Positions 9,638 through 19,518 of a DNA stretch of 64,000 nt are shown here, one piece after another. This DNA comes from Nitrospirillum iridis. Lineage in GTDB: Bacteria; Pseudomonadota; Alphaproteobacteria; Azospirillales; Azospirillaceae. How positions within the stretch are numbered: the first letter of the stretch is position 1; every line of letters starts with the position of its first letter. The position numbers and the translations under genes were made by a program. Where the stretch lies: the NCBI RefSeq assembly GCF_014205765.1, contig NZ_JACIIZ010000001.1, positions 463,907 through 527,906 of the forward strand, read 5' to 3'. The notes beneath the pieces are model-generated. The model searched no databases. It was not told the origin of the DNA and saw nothing but the letters and a program-made list of their open reading frames with translations.

Positions 9638-9660
9638 TTCCCTATTATACCAATAGGGAA
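9638..9660 (-). promoter_or_regulatory. glk promoter -10 inside a 23-bp inverted repeat
   Basis: The arms TTCCCTATT (9638-9646) and AATAGGGAA (9652-9660) are perfectly complementary. Read on the minus strand the centre gives TATAAT (9644-9649), a consensus -10 pointing to glk. No good -35 is seen. A repressor bound here would block the promoter, so sugar-responsive control of glk is a reasonable inference. Confidence 0.55.
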
Positions 9661-9910
9661 ACGGCGTGGAGGGAAAGCCCGTCCGCGCGCGTTTTTCGCC
9701 CCCGACTTAGAGCGTGGCGGAGACAGCGCTGTCAATATCGTTGGTGCAGGAAAATCGAGGGGGAGGGGGCCGGAAGGAGGTAACGCAATTACATGAGTTT
9801 CCCTGGAATCAATGTGTTGCGTCGCACAACGGCCTGACCAGCCCCGCCATGCCCGGTCAGGGTCAACAGACTGAATAATCAAGATTCTTCGGGCGGCCTT
9901 CATTTTTTGC

Positions 9911-9939
9911 TTGATCAAGTGGGGTCGGATCGGCATATT
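9911..9939 (+). promoter_or_regulatory. Sigma-70-like promoter for the sRNA
   Basis: TTGATC (9911-9916) and CATATT (9934-9939) are separated by 17 bases and would start transcription near 9945-9947, at the base of the sRNA's first stem. Confidence 0.5.
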
Positions 9940-9944
9940 GTGCA

Positions 9945-10040
9945 GTGCGACATGATCGCGATTGCGGTTCTGTCGTAACGCACTTCTTGGGCGTTTCCTC
10001 CCTAAACTCAGGGCCGTGCCGTCAGGCGCGGCCCTTCTTT
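9945..10040 (+). ncRNA. MmgR-like (alpha-r8 / suhB family) trans-acting sRNA
   Basis: A predicted transcript of about 95 nt starts with a stem formed by GTGCGACA (9945-9952) and TGTCG..CGCAC (9971-9983). Next comes an unpaired region with TTTCCTCCCT (9994-10003). It ends in a strong terminator, GGGCCGTGCC (10011-10020) pairing with GGCGCGGCCC (10023-10032) ahead of TTCTTT. The decamer UUUCCUCCCU in a single-stranded middle segment is, from memory of the literature, the hallmark of the alphaproteobacterial MmgR/alpha-r8 sRNAs (Rfam suhB family). The pyrimidine-rich loop could pair with Shine-Dalgarno sequences. A covariance-model search was not possible here. Confidence 0.7.
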
Positions 10041-10227
10041 ATTTCCGGCGTCGGCGGCCCGTTCCGGCCGCGTCGGTAGGGTGGATCCCCGACGAGTCGC
10101 GACCCCACACCCCAGGTGACGCGGACTGTTTTTGGACGAGCGGTGACGCTTGCCGTTGGCGCACGGTCCCCTGTCCTTTACCCGTGTCCATCCGCTACGG
10201 CGCCGCATAGGCGGCTGACCCGACGAT
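10041..10227. other. Non-coding spacer, nothing recognised
   Basis: Between the sRNA terminator and the foldable segment at 10228 there are only short frames without family resemblance, plausible start context or neighbours. I see no promoter or repeat that I can support. Confidence 0.5.
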
Positions 10228-10374
10228 GGGCCCCAGGGCGGAATCCCCTTCCAAGACACCGGCTCGCTTCCAATCAACCCTGGCCGCCCATCGGCGGGGC
10301 GAAGTCCCATCCCCGGTGGTCGCATCCCCCAGGCGATTGGGGGCGGCCAACCGCCCTGGGCCTGAAAATTTTCA
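10228..10374 (+). other. Foldable non-coding segment closed by a long-range stem
   Basis: GGGCCCCAGGGCGG (10228-10241) is complementary to CCGCCCTGGGCC (10351-10362), apart from one extra C. This closes about 135 nt that contain further hairpins, such as CCCCCAGGCGATTGGGGG near 10327-10342. The palindrome TGAAAATTTTCA (10363-10374) follows directly. No coding frame is convincing. It could be a structured RNA or a leader of the tRNA transcript. GC-rich DNA folds easily, so support is modest. Confidence 0.3.
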
Positions 10375-10482
10375 GCCGGATGAAACAGAAGGGTTGCCAG
10401 CCGGTTTGGGCGGTGCTACACAGCCGCCCACGCCGATGACCTCGGAAACGAGGCCCCGCAAAAATCGGCGGATTTGAAGGAT

Positions 10483-10557
10483 GGGCGCGTAGCTCAGCGG
10501 GAGAGCACTACCTTGACATGGTAGGGGTCACAGGTTCAATCCCTGTCGCGCCCACCA
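10483..10557 (+). tRNA. tRNA-Val(GAC)
   Basis: The acceptor stem GGGCGCG (10483-10489) pairs with CGCGCCC. The D-stem GCTC/GAGC, the anticodon stem CTACC/GGTAG with loop TTGACAT, and the T-arm GGTTCAATCC are all intact. The anticodon is GAC, reading valine codons GUC and GUU. The 3' CCA is encoded (10555-10557). Confidence 0.96.
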
Positions 10558-10693
10558 TCCTTCCACCAGGCATTCCCCCAGGAAATCCAAAGAGTTAAGA
10601 CCGCGCCGGTGCTGTCCGCGCGCGGTTTTCGGCTATCCGGCGGTGCCGCGTCACGCCCCGGCCCGCACTCGGGCAGGGGCGCGACGTCCGGCG

Positions 10694-11446
10694 TCAGGCC
10701 TTGCTCTTCGACAGGAAGGCCTGGAAGGCAGCCCGCGCCTCGGCGCTGGCAAGCTGCTGGGCGAACAGGGTGGCTTCCCGCGCGATGGTTTCCAGGATGT
10801 GCGGCGTGTCGTGGCGCATCAGGGCCTTGGTATGGGCCATGGCGGCCCGGGGCTTGGCCGCCAGGGCCACGGCCTTGGCCATCGCGTGTTCGTACAGTGT
10901 TTCCGTCGGCACCTCGGCATTGATCAGGCCGGCGTCCTCCGCCCCCTCCGCCGTCAGCGCTTCGCCCGCCATCAGCATGGCGGCGGCCTTGGGGTGCCCC
11001 AGCAGGCGGGCGGCCAGCACGCTGGAGCCCGCTTCCGGCACCAGGCCGAGATTGACGAACGGCATGACGAAATGGGCGGTGGGGGCGGCGTAGACGAGGT
11101 CGCAGTGCATCAGCAGGGTGGTGCCGATGCCCACCGCGTGGCCTTCCACCGCCGCCACGACGGGCTTGGGGAAGGTGGCCAGCGCCCGCAGGAAGCGTAT
11201 CACCGGGGCGTCGGCCGTGAAGGGCGGGCCCGCCAGGAAGTCCGCCAGGTCGTTGCCGGCGGTGAAGCTGCCCCCCGACCCTTGGATCAGCACGGCGCCG
11301 ATGGCGTCATCGGCGGCGGCGCTGGTCAGCGCTTCGGCCAGGGCGGTGTACATGGCGCCGGTCAGGGCGTTGCGCTTCTCCGGCCGGTTCAGCACCAGGG
11401 TGCGCACCCCGTTCCCGTCCTCCACCAGGACCGTGGCTTGACTCAT
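10694..11446 (-). CDS. Enoyl-CoA hydratase/isomerase family protein
   Basis: The 250-residue product has the crotonase fold signatures LNRPEKRNALTGAM, an oxyanion-hole segment QGSGGSFTAGNDLADF and VVAAVEGHAVGIGTTLLMHCDL. Members hydrate or isomerise acyl-CoA thioesters in fatty-acid and related degradation. Substrate is not predictable. The gene stands alone between tRNA-Val and the chemoreceptor locus. Confidence 0.88.
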   Translation of the reverse strand: MSQATVLVEDGNGVRTLVLNRPEKRNALTGAMYTALAEALTSAAADDAIGAVLIQGSGGSFTAGNDLADFLAGPPFTADAPVIRFLRALATFPKPVVAAVEGHAVGIGTTLLMHCDLVYAAPTAHFVMPFVNLGLVPEAGSSVLAARLLGHPKAAAMLMAGEALTAEGAEDAGLINAEVPTETLYEHAMAKAVALAAKPRAAMAHTKALMRHDTPHILETIAREATLFAQQLASAEARAAFQAFLSKSKA

Positions 11447-11654
11447 CTTCTGTCTCCCAAGGTGTCCCCGGCGGTCTGACTTGGCCCCGGAGGTTAGTGA
11501 TTGCTTATGCCGGGATGCTGCCGCACGGCCGGGCGGTGGGCAAGGCCCGCGTCGGGCCCACCATCAAATCATCTCAAGTACGCTTAAAAGTTTGAAGATT
11601 CAGCCATTCACCGTCTGAACCACGCCTGATCCAAATCAATTCCCGGTCCCAGGT

Positions 11655-11684
11655 CCGGGTATAAGGCTTCCGGGTATAAGGCTT
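11655..11684 (+). repeat. Perfect 15-bp tandem duplication upstream of the PAS gene
   Basis: CCGGGTATAAGGCTT occurs twice without a gap (11655-11669 and 11670-11684). Each copy contains TATAAG, so the duplication doubles a possible -10-like element 30-60 bases before the PAS gene. Confidence 0.8.
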
Positions 11685-11713
11685 GAGTACTCAACCAGGG
11701 GAGCGCGCGTCCC

Positions 11714-12238
11714 ATGAAAAGGGCCCTCACCGGTGTGGAACGCCGGTTCGACGATGATCAGGTCATCGTCACCAAGTCCGACCTCAAGGGTCGGATCACC
11801 TACGCGAACCAAACGTTCTTCGCAGTGTCGGGCTTCACGGAACGGGAGGTGCTGGGCGCCCCCCATAGCATCCTGCGCCATCCGGCCATGCCCCGCGCCG
11901 CCTTCCACCTGATGTGGCAGACCATCACCGGCGGCGGGGAGTTCTTCGGCTACGTGCTGAACCGGGCCAGGAACGGCGACCATTACTGGGTGTTCGCCCA
12001 TGTCACCCCCAGCCGGGATGGGCAAGGCCGCATCACCGGCTACCACTCCAACCGCCGGGCGCCGGACCCTCATGTCGTCGCCACGGTGGTGGCGCCGCTC
12101 TACCAGCGTCTGCTGCGGGAGGAAGGGCGCCACGACAGCCCGGCCGCCGCCATCGCCGCGGGCGGCCGCCTGCTGACCCAGACCCTGACCGATTTGGACA
12201 CGGACTATGATCGCTACATGTTCTCTCTGGAAGGCTGA
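11714..12238 (+). CDS. PAS-domain sensor protein (Aer-like input half)
   Basis: The 174-residue protein is essentially one PAS domain of the Aer type: [20 protein letters not shown], then [17 protein letters not shown] and a conserved [17 protein letters not shown]. In Aer these segments bind FAD. The protein is soluble and ends with a short helical tail. It overlaps the start of a chemoreceptor gene by 32 bases in another frame, which suggests translational coupling. Together they look like a split Aer energy-taxis receptor. Confidence 0.87.
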   Translation: MKRALTGVERRFDDDQVIVTKSDLKGRITYANQTFFAVSGFTEREVLGAPHSILRHPAMPRAAFHLMWQTITGGGEFFGYVLNRARNGDHYWVFAHVTPSRDGQGRITGYHSNRRAPDPHVVATVVAPLYQRLLREEGRHDSPAAAIAAGGRLLTQTLTDLDTDYDRYMFSLEG

Positions 12239-13499
12239 GGCCGCCACACTGGCCGCCGCGGGTGCCGCTGTGGCCGCCCTGCTCCCCCTGGAGGGCGCCC
12301 GCCTTCCGCTGTCCGCGGTGGCTGTCCTGCTGGCGCTGGCGGCCGCCTGGCAACTGCGCCGCCTGGGGCGGGAACTGGCGCGGGTGCTGGGCGTGCTCCG
12401 CGCGCTGGCCGCCGGCGGGTTCGAGTCCCGGGTGGTGGGGGTGGTCGAGGGCGGCCCCGTGGGCGCCCTGCAGCATGCCGTCAACGACGCCGCCGACCGG
12501 GCGGACGCCTTCGTCCGCGAAGCCCAGGCGGCGCTTGAGGCCGTGACCCGTCGGCAAGACCATCGCCGCGTGATCGAGAAGGGCATGCCCGGCGCCTATC
12601 GGGACGCCGCCCGCGCCATCAACGCCGCCACGGCGACCATGGGCGCCAAAGCGGCGGCCTTCCGTGCCACCACTGATCGGTTCGAGGCCGGCATGCGCGC
12701 GGTGGGGCAGGGGCTGGCCCAGGCCGCATGCCAGGTGCAGCAGGCGGCGGAGGACATGGCCACGGCCGCTGACGCCACCCAGGGGGAATCACTCATGGTG
12801 GCGGGTTCGGCGGCACAGGCCAGTGGCAACGTGCAGATGGTGGCGACCGCGGCGGAGGAACTGTCGGTATCCATCGCCGAGATCGGCGCACAGGTGGACC
12901 GCTCCACCGCCATTTCCAGCCAGGCCGTGCGGCGCACCGGGGACACCACGCGGCAGGTGGCGGGTCTGGCGGATGCCGCCGCCCGAATCGACGCCATGGT
13001 CGGCCTGATCACGGATATCGCCAGTCAAACCAACCTGCTGGCGCTGAACGCCACCATCGAGGCGGCGCGGGCGGGGGACGCCGGGAAGGGCTTCGCCGTG
13101 GTGGCCGGTGAGGTGAAGAACCTGGCCGGCCAGACGGCGCGGGCGACCGAGGACATCCAGGAAGTGGTGGGCACCATCCATGCCGCCACCAGGGCCGCCG
13201 TGGGGTCCATGACCGACGTGGCGCATGTCATCGACGATGTCAACGCCATCACCGTTTCCATAGCGTCGGCCGTGGAGCAGCAGCGGGCGGCGACGACCGA
13301 GATTGCCCGCAACGTGGACCAGGCGGCGCACGGGGCCGCCGACGTTTCCAGCCGCATGGCCACGGTTAACCACGCCGCCACCCAGGGTGGTGCCGCCGCC
13401 GGCCGTCTGCTGGCCGCCGCGGCGACCCTGGCGCGCCAGTCCGAGGAGATGAATCGCGACCTGGGCAGCTTCCTCTCGGCCCTGCGGCAAGTGGTCTAG
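12207..13499 (+). CDS. Methyl-accepting chemotaxis protein without periplasmic domain
   Basis: The 430-residue protein has two closely spaced hydrophobic segments (about residues 10-50), a HAMP-like linker and a long cytoplasmic signalling helix pair. Its tip is [20 protein letters not shown], which contacts CheA/CheW. No ligand-binding domain is present and no C-terminal receptor-tether pentapeptide is seen. The start overlaps the upstream PAS gene, so the PAS protein is the likely input partner. No che genes are in the window. Confidence 0.9.
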   Translation: MIATCSLWKAEAATLAAAGAAVAALLPLEGARLPLSAVAVLLALAAAWQLRRLGRELARVLGVLRALAAGGFESRVVGVVEGGPVGALQHAVNDAADRADAFVREAQAALEAVTRRQDHRRVIEKGMPGAYRDAARAINAATATMGAKAAAFRATTDRFEAGMRAVGQGLAQAACQVQQAAEDMATAADATQGESLMVAGSAAQASGNVQMVATAAEELSVSIAEIGAQVDRSTAISSQAVRRTGDTTRQVAGLADAAARIDAMVGLITDIASQTNLLALNATIEAARAGDAGKGFAVVAGEVKNLAGQTARATEDIQEVVGTIHAATRAAVGSMTDVAHVIDDVNAITVSIASAVEQQRAATTEIARNVDQAAHGAADVSSRMATVNHAATQGGAAAGRLLAAAATLARQSEEMNRDLGSFLSALRQVV

Positions 13500-13709
13500 G
13501 GGGTGAGCCGTCTATCCGCCCCCGTGTTGGAAAGGTCGTTGGGCATGGTGCGTTCTTGTTCAAGACCGTTAACCCAATCTTCAGATGTCCCGGCAAAAGA
13601 TGACAGCGTGGTGAACGGGTCGCGTTGGGCTAAGCCCGCCACACCAGGGCAACAATAGGCCAAGTCCGGCGCCATCGGGCGACCAGGACGGTACTGAAAG
13701 GGGACGGCG

Positions 13710-14675
13710 ATGGGTGCATTCTCTTCCGAGTCGGTCGACCTGCTGCGGGCCTACACGGCCCAGGCCAATCGCTACCCCATGCTGTCGCCCGAGCGCGAGC
13801 TTGAGCTTGCCAACCGCTGGGCCAGCGCCCAGGACCAGCGGGCGGCCGATGAGTTGGTCCACAGCCACATGCGCCTAGCCATCAAGATCGCCTCGCGCTA
13901 CGCCCGGTCCGGCCTGCCGGTGGGCGATCTGGTGTCGGAGGCGAATATCGGCCTGGTGAAGGCGGTGCAGCGCTTCGATCCGTCGCGGGGCTTCCGGCTG
14001 GCCACGTATGCCTTGTGGTGGATCCGGGCGGAGGTGCAGTCCTACGTCCTACACAACTGGTCCATGCTCAAGGGCGGCAACACCGCCGCCCTGAAGCGTC
14101 TGTTTTTCAACCTGCGCCAGGCGCAGCGCCGTCTGGGCGTGCATGACCGCATGATGACGGACGACGAAGCGGCGCGTATCGCCGTCGAAATGGACGCGAC
14201 GGTGGAGGAGGTGCGCGAAATGGAGCATCGCTTCGCCACCCCCGTCGCCTCGCTCAACGTGTCCATGGGCGAGGACAATGACCAGGAGGCCATGGATCTG
14301 CTGGCCGATGAGGCCGAATCGGTGGAAAGCCGCTTGGCTGAAGGCAGCGAGCTAAGCCAGCGCAAGGGCCTGATGCTGGACGCGTTGAAGGCCCTGGGCG
14401 ATCGGGAGCGTCACATCTTCATCTCCCGCAACCTGGCCGACGAGCCGGTCACGCTGGAGCGCCTGGCGCAGCACTACGGTGTCAGCAAGGAACGCATCCG
14501 CCAGATCGAGACCGGTGCCTACAGCAAGGTGGCGCGGAGCGTTCGGCGCGCGGCGGAGGGTGGCACCACCGCCGCCCCCATCCTGCCCATGGCGGCCAAG
14601 CGCGCCAAGTCCGGCATGGGCCGGGTGCCCAGCGCCAATGACATCATGGCCGAGGCCGCGCGCTCGGCGGCTTAG
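13710..14675 (+). CDS. rpoH: RNA polymerase sigma factor, RpoH (sigma-32) type
   Basis: The 321-residue protein shows region 2 (LVHSHMRLAIKIASRYARSG, GLVKAVQRFDPSRGFRLATYA, WWIRAEVQSYVLHNWSM) and region 4 (RERHIFISRNL, LAQHYGVSKERIRQIE), typical of heat-shock sigma factors. The C-terminal 40 residues extend past the usual end. Alphaproteobacteria often carry several rpoH paralogues, so this may not be the main one. A heat-shock gene with a thermosensor-like leader (ibpA) is in the same window. Confidence 0.9.
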   Translation: MGAFSSESVDLLRAYTAQANRYPMLSPERELELANRWASAQDQRAADELVHSHMRLAIKIASRYARSGLPVGDLVSEANIGLVKAVQRFDPSRGFRLATYALWWIRAEVQSYVLHNWSMLKGGNTAALKRLFFNLRQAQRRLGVHDRMMTDDEAARIAVEMDATVEEVREMEHRFATPVASLNVSMGEDNDQEAMDLLADEAESVESRLAEGSELSQRKGLMLDALKALGDRERHIFISRNLADEPVTLERLAQHYGVSKERIRQIETGAYSKVARSVRRAAEGGTTAAPILPMAAKRAKSGMGRVPSANDIMAEAARSAA

Positions 14676-14760
14676 TTCAGGTTCCCCTCAGGCGGCGGGC
14701 GCGGGCATCCGCCCGCTTGCCTTGTCCTCGCTTTTCAGTCCGCTTGCGCTCCCCGAAAAG

Positions 14761-14809
14761 CTCCGGCGGCCGCAGTCGCGGCCTAACCCGGTTCCCGTTG
14801 GAACTGGGT
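14761..14809 (-). repeat. Hairpin-TAGGCCGCGAC dispersed repeat (family A) after ggt
   Basis: Read on the minus strand, a hairpin with arms ACCCAGTTCC and GGAACCGGGT is followed at once by TAGGCCGCGACTGCGGCC, itself a second hairpin with a GACT loop. The element starts 23 bases after the stop of the gamma-glutamyltransferase gene, in its sense direction. Related copies lie at 48069 and 55480. Confidence 0.6.
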
Positions 14810-14832
14810 GGTCAGTGTCGGCTCAATAAAAC

Positions 14833-16695
14833 TCAATCCCCAGCCGCCAAGCCTTCACGCCGGGGGTCGACGCCGCCCTCCAGGCCTTGGGGGGTGCGCT
14901 TGATGACGTGCAGGCCGCTGGGCATGGACTTCAATTCCACCTTCTGGCCCAGCGCTTCCAGGCCGGCCTTCAGCGGCGGGGCCCAGGGTCCGCTCTCCAG
15001 GGTGGTTGTGCCATTGCGGTTGATGATGCGCGGCAGGCTGACGGCTTCCTGCGCGTCCAGGCCCCAGTCCAGCGCCGCCACGATGGTTTCCGCGACATAG
15101 CCGATGATGGCCGGCCCGCCGGGCGACCCCACCACCAGCACGGGCTTGCCCGTCTGGTCGAAGACGATGGTGGGTGCCATGGATGAGCGGGGCCTTTTGC
15201 CCGCCGCCACGGCGTTGGCCACCGGCAGGCCGGTGCCGGGGGAGGTGGGGATGAAGGAAAAGTCGGTCAGCTGGTTGTTCAGCACGTACCCATCGACCGC
15301 CATGCCGGAACCAAAGGCGAATTCCACCGAGGTGGTGAAGGACACGGTCATGCCGTTCTTGTCGACCAGCGACATATGCGAGGTCGACGGGATGTCCGCC
15401 TGCCAGCCGGGGCCGTACAGCGCGCCCTGCTTCTGCGGCGGCACGCCGGCCGCCACCGGCCCTTGGGCGGCGTGCGCCGGGTCGATCAGCTTGGCGCGCT
15501 CCGCCAGATAGCCCTTGTCCAGCAGGCCGCGTGGCACGGTGACAAAGGCGGGATCGCCGACATAGAGGTCGCGGTCGGCGTAGGCCAGGCGGCTGGCCTC
15601 CACCATCAAGTGCCAGGCGGTGGGCGAGTCCTTGCCCAGGCCCTTCATGTCGAAATGCTCCAGCAGGCCCAGCATTTCCACGATGGCGATGCCGCCCGAG
15701 CTGCTGGGGCCCATGCTGCACACCTTCCATTGGTGGTAGGGCGTGCACAGGGGATCCCGCTCCTCCACTCTGTAGGCGGCCAGGTCCTGGGCGGTGACCA
15801 GGGCCGGGCTGCCCCCGGCCGTGTCGGCGGGCAGGGCGCTGTCGGCCAGATGCCGGGCCAAGTCCCGCCCCAGGACGCCGTGGTAGAACGCGTCCGGCCC
15901 CTGCGTCGCCAGCACCTCCAGCGTGTGGGCCATGGCCGGGTTGCGGAAGGTTTCCCCAGCCTGCAAGGGTGTGAGGCCGCCGTCGGATTCTGTGTGGAAG
16001 AACAAGGCCACCATGTCGGGCCGGTCCTTCAGGATGGGCGTCAGGCCCTTCAACAGCAGGGCCAGGCGGGGGCTGACGGTATAGCCGTCGCGGGCGAGCT
16101 TGATGGCCGGTTGGAACAGCGCCGCCCAGGGCAGCTTGCCATAGCGCTTGTGCGCCTCCGCCAACAGCGCGGGGATGCCTGGCGTGCCCACGGCCCGGCC
16201 GCCGTCGAAGGCGCGCATCAGGGGCATGGGCCGGCCGTCGGGGCCGACGAATCGGTCGGCGGTGGCGCCGGCCGGTGCCGTCTCCCGCCCGTCCAGCGAT
16301 GCCAGATCGCCGGTCTTGGGGTCCCAGACCAGCATGTATCCGCCGCCGCCGAGGCCAGAGGACTGTGGTTCCACCAGACCCAGCACCAACTGCACGGCGA
16401 TGGCGGCATCCACGGCGCTGCCGCCTTGACGCAACATGGCGTGTCCGGCCTCCACCGCCAGCGGATTGGCGGCCACCACCATGTCGGATTGGGTCCGAAC
16501 CAGCGGACGCGGTGTGAAGGGGGACGCCAGTTCGGGATCGGCGCCTTGCGCCCACGCCGGGTGGCCGGCTGTCACGGGGATCAAGGCCAAGACGCTGGCC
16601 AGCAGGGCTGCGGCCAAGGATCTGTGGCCCCGGAAACCATGGTCCTGGGACGGGGGATGGGCGGTGGGGGCGGGCTGCCGGGCGGCTTTGTTCAT
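14833..16695 (-). CDS. ggt: Gamma-glutamyltransferase (paralogue 1)
   Basis: The 620-residue precursor begins with a signal peptide (LAAALLASVLALIPVTAGHP, cleavage near AWAQG), so it is exported. GGSAVDAAIAVQLVLGLVEP and the Thr-Ser-His triad at Thr438 (PSTSHMSLVDKNG) mark the autocatalytic N-terminal nucleophile family. MAPTIVF and VGSPGGPAIIGY follow. It would cleave glutathione or transfer gamma-glutamyl groups in the periplasm. The frame is open to 16914, but the ATG at 16695 precedes the signal peptide. A second paralogue lies at 43695. Confidence 0.9.
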   Translation of the reverse strand: MNKAARQPAPTAHPPSQDHGFRGHRSLAAALLASVLALIPVTAGHPAWAQGADPELASPFTPRPLVRTQSDMVVAANPLAVEAGHAMLRQGGSAVDAAIAVQLVLGLVEPQSSGLGGGGYMLVWDPKTGDLASLDGRETAPAGATADRFVGPDGRPMPLMRAFDGGRAVGTPGIPALLAEAHKRYGKLPWAALFQPAIKLARDGYTVSPRLALLLKGLTPILKDRPDMVALFFHTESDGGLTPLQAGETFRNPAMAHTLEVLATQGPDAFYHGVLGRDLARHLADSALPADTAGGSPALVTAQDLAAYRVEERDPLCTPYHQWKVCSMGPSSSGGIAIVEMLGLLEHFDMKGLGKDSPTAWHLMVEASRLAYADRDLYVGDPAFVTVPRGLLDKGYLAERAKLIDPAHAAQGPVAAGVPPQKQGALYGPGWQADIPSTSHMSLVDKNGMTVSFTTSVEFAFGSGMAVDGYVLNNQLTDFSFIPTSPGTGLPVANAVAAGKRPRSSMAPTIVFDQTGKPVLVVGSPGGPAIIGYVAETIVAALDWGLDAQEAVSLPRIINRNGTTTLESGPWAPPLKAGLEALGQKVELKSMPSGLHVIKRTPQGLEGGVDPRREGLAAGD

Positions 16696-16794
16696 GCCGT
16701 TACAATGGCATGGCGGAGCCCGGCTGAAAACCGCGGCGCGGGCGGCGCGGCAAGTGCGCGCAGGGTGGGGCGATGCTACCGCTACCATGCGCAT

Positions 16795-16829
16795 AAAACA
16801 AAACGCGCCGCCCTGCTGGGCGGCGCGTT
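16795..16829 (-). terminator. Terminator with a perfect 12-bp stem
   Basis: AACGCGCCGCCC (16802-16813) and GGGCGGCGCGTT (16818-16829) pair perfectly. On the minus strand the stem runs into TTTTGTTTT, so it ends transcription coming from the cold-shock gene. Confidence 0.8.
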
Positions 16830-16988
16830 CCGTGTCTCCGGCCCGCAAATGATGCTCCTCAACGCCAGCGCCCAAGTGATGCCACCGGGCGCCAGCGGGT
16901 CGAGGATGAACCATCTCTCAGGTGAACAGGAATTCCGGCACCAGGCTTCCCCGGTGCCGGTTTATCCCGTCCGACCAGATCGGATGGA

Positions 16989-17582
16989 TCAGAGGACTTC
17001 CACGCGATTGGCCTGCGGACCCTTCTGACCCATGCTGGTCGTCAGGCGCACCCGCTGCTCCGGCGTCAGGGCGCGGACGCCCGAACGCTCCAGCGCGGTG
17101 ATGTGGACGAACACGTCCTTCCCGCCGCCATCGGGGGTCACGAAACCGAAGCCCTTGTCGGCGCTGTAGAACTTCACAGTGCCTTCGACCGTCTCGGTCG
17201 GGCCGCTGGACTCCCAGCCGCCGCCGCCGCCGCCGGCGCGGCGCGGGGCGCCAGCACCGAAGCTGTCACGACGCGGGCCGCCCATGCCGCCGCCCATGCC
17301 GCCGCCGCCGCCGCCCGGGGTGGCGGTGGATTCATCCACACTGTGGATGGCGGCAACCTGCGGACCCTTCTGGCCCTGCGACAGGTCGCAATTGATGGTG
17401 GTGCCGTCCGCCAGGCTGTCATGGCCGAAGGCCTGCACGACGGAGGCATGCAAAAAGGCGTCGGGCGACCCATCGGACAGGGTCACAAAACCAAAACCTT
17501 TGGTGGGGTTGTACCACTTGACGGTGGCGTTGACGCCCCGGCGGGTGATCTGCGGGCTCTGCGGAGAACGGCGCTCATACAT
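16989..17582 (-). CDS. Protein with two cold-shock domains
   Basis: The 197-residue protein carries two CSDs, at about residues 17-80 (VKWYNPTKGFGFVTLSDG, DAFLHASVV) and 130-197 (VKFYSADKGFGFVTPDGG, KDVFVHITAL). Both keep the aromatic RNP1/RNP2 nucleic-acid-binding motifs. They are joined by a roughly 40-residue Gly-rich linker. Double-CSD proteins of this layout are common in Alphaproteobacteria and act as RNA chaperones or regulators. The ATG at 17582 is chosen because the frame upstream has no domain resemblance. Confidence 0.92.
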   Translation of the reverse strand: MYERRSPQSPQITRRGVNATVKWYNPTKGFGFVTLSDGSPDAFLHASVVQAFGHDSLADGTTINCDLSQGQKGPQVAAIHSVDESTATPGGGGGGMGGGMGGPRRDSFGAGAPRRAGGGGGGWESSGPTETVEGTVKFYSADKGFGFVTPDGGGKDVFVHITALERSGVRALTPEQRVRLTTSMGQKGPQANRVEVL

Positions 17583-17889
17583 GTGATTTGAACTCAACGT
17601 AGTCGATAAAGTGCTTGGCCGGGGGCACCGGTCGCAAGGACGGACCCTACCGCGCACCCTTCCCAAGCCAGATTTGGCCAAGCCGGATTTGGTTGCGCAG
17701 GATTTCCTCCTGTGTGTCAGTTTATACCGAAAAAAAAAGGACTGCACCAGCCATGCAATGGCCTGGATGCCAGTCGTTTGGGAGGTATCTGGCCAATCGC
17801 GCGCGCAATCCCGCGATCAAGCCGGATTCGCCCCAATAACGGGTAGCAATGCTGGGGCACAGACCCAAGATATGGGGATCTGAATTTGA
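17583..17889. promoter_or_regulatory. Upstream region of the cold-shock gene
   Basis: On the minus strand a TATAAA (17722-17727) lies about 140 bases before the cold-shock start codon. This would give the long 5' leader usual for such genes. The leader includes two tandem 15-bp units beginning AAGCC.GATTTGG at 17665 and 17680. No good -35 is evident. No gene is seen. Confidence 0.4.
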
Positions 17890-19311
<1,422 letters not shown>

Positions 19312-19518
19312 TTGCCTATCTGGTGGTGCGGGTGGACGTGGCGCGGGTGGACAAGGCGGAGCGGCGCTTGGGACAAACGTGCGACGCGAGGCTGGAACCC
19401 GTATCCCCACTCGGACGCCGTTGGACCGCACGCGCGTTTCAGCATGGCCATTTCAACCGTCACGCAATCTCTGTACAATATGTTTCCGTATTAATGTTCC
19501 ACGGGGCTGGTTCCACGC

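Noticed and set aside
10228..10374. 6S RNA or 4.5S RNA at the structured segment
   Set aside because: The open central bubble flanked by matched arms typical of 6S was not evident, and the GGAA-type SRP loop motif is absent. 6S RNA is more often near zapA, at the other end of the window.
10116..10477. Frames of about 80-107 codons before tRNA-Val
   Set aside because: Start context, composition and similarity are all lacking. The region behaves as non-coding.
12207..12238. Frameshift splitting one PAS-MCP gene
   Set aside because: The PAS frame ends naturally and the MCP frame begins with a sensible membrane-anchored N-terminus. Overlapping starts are common in coupled genes.
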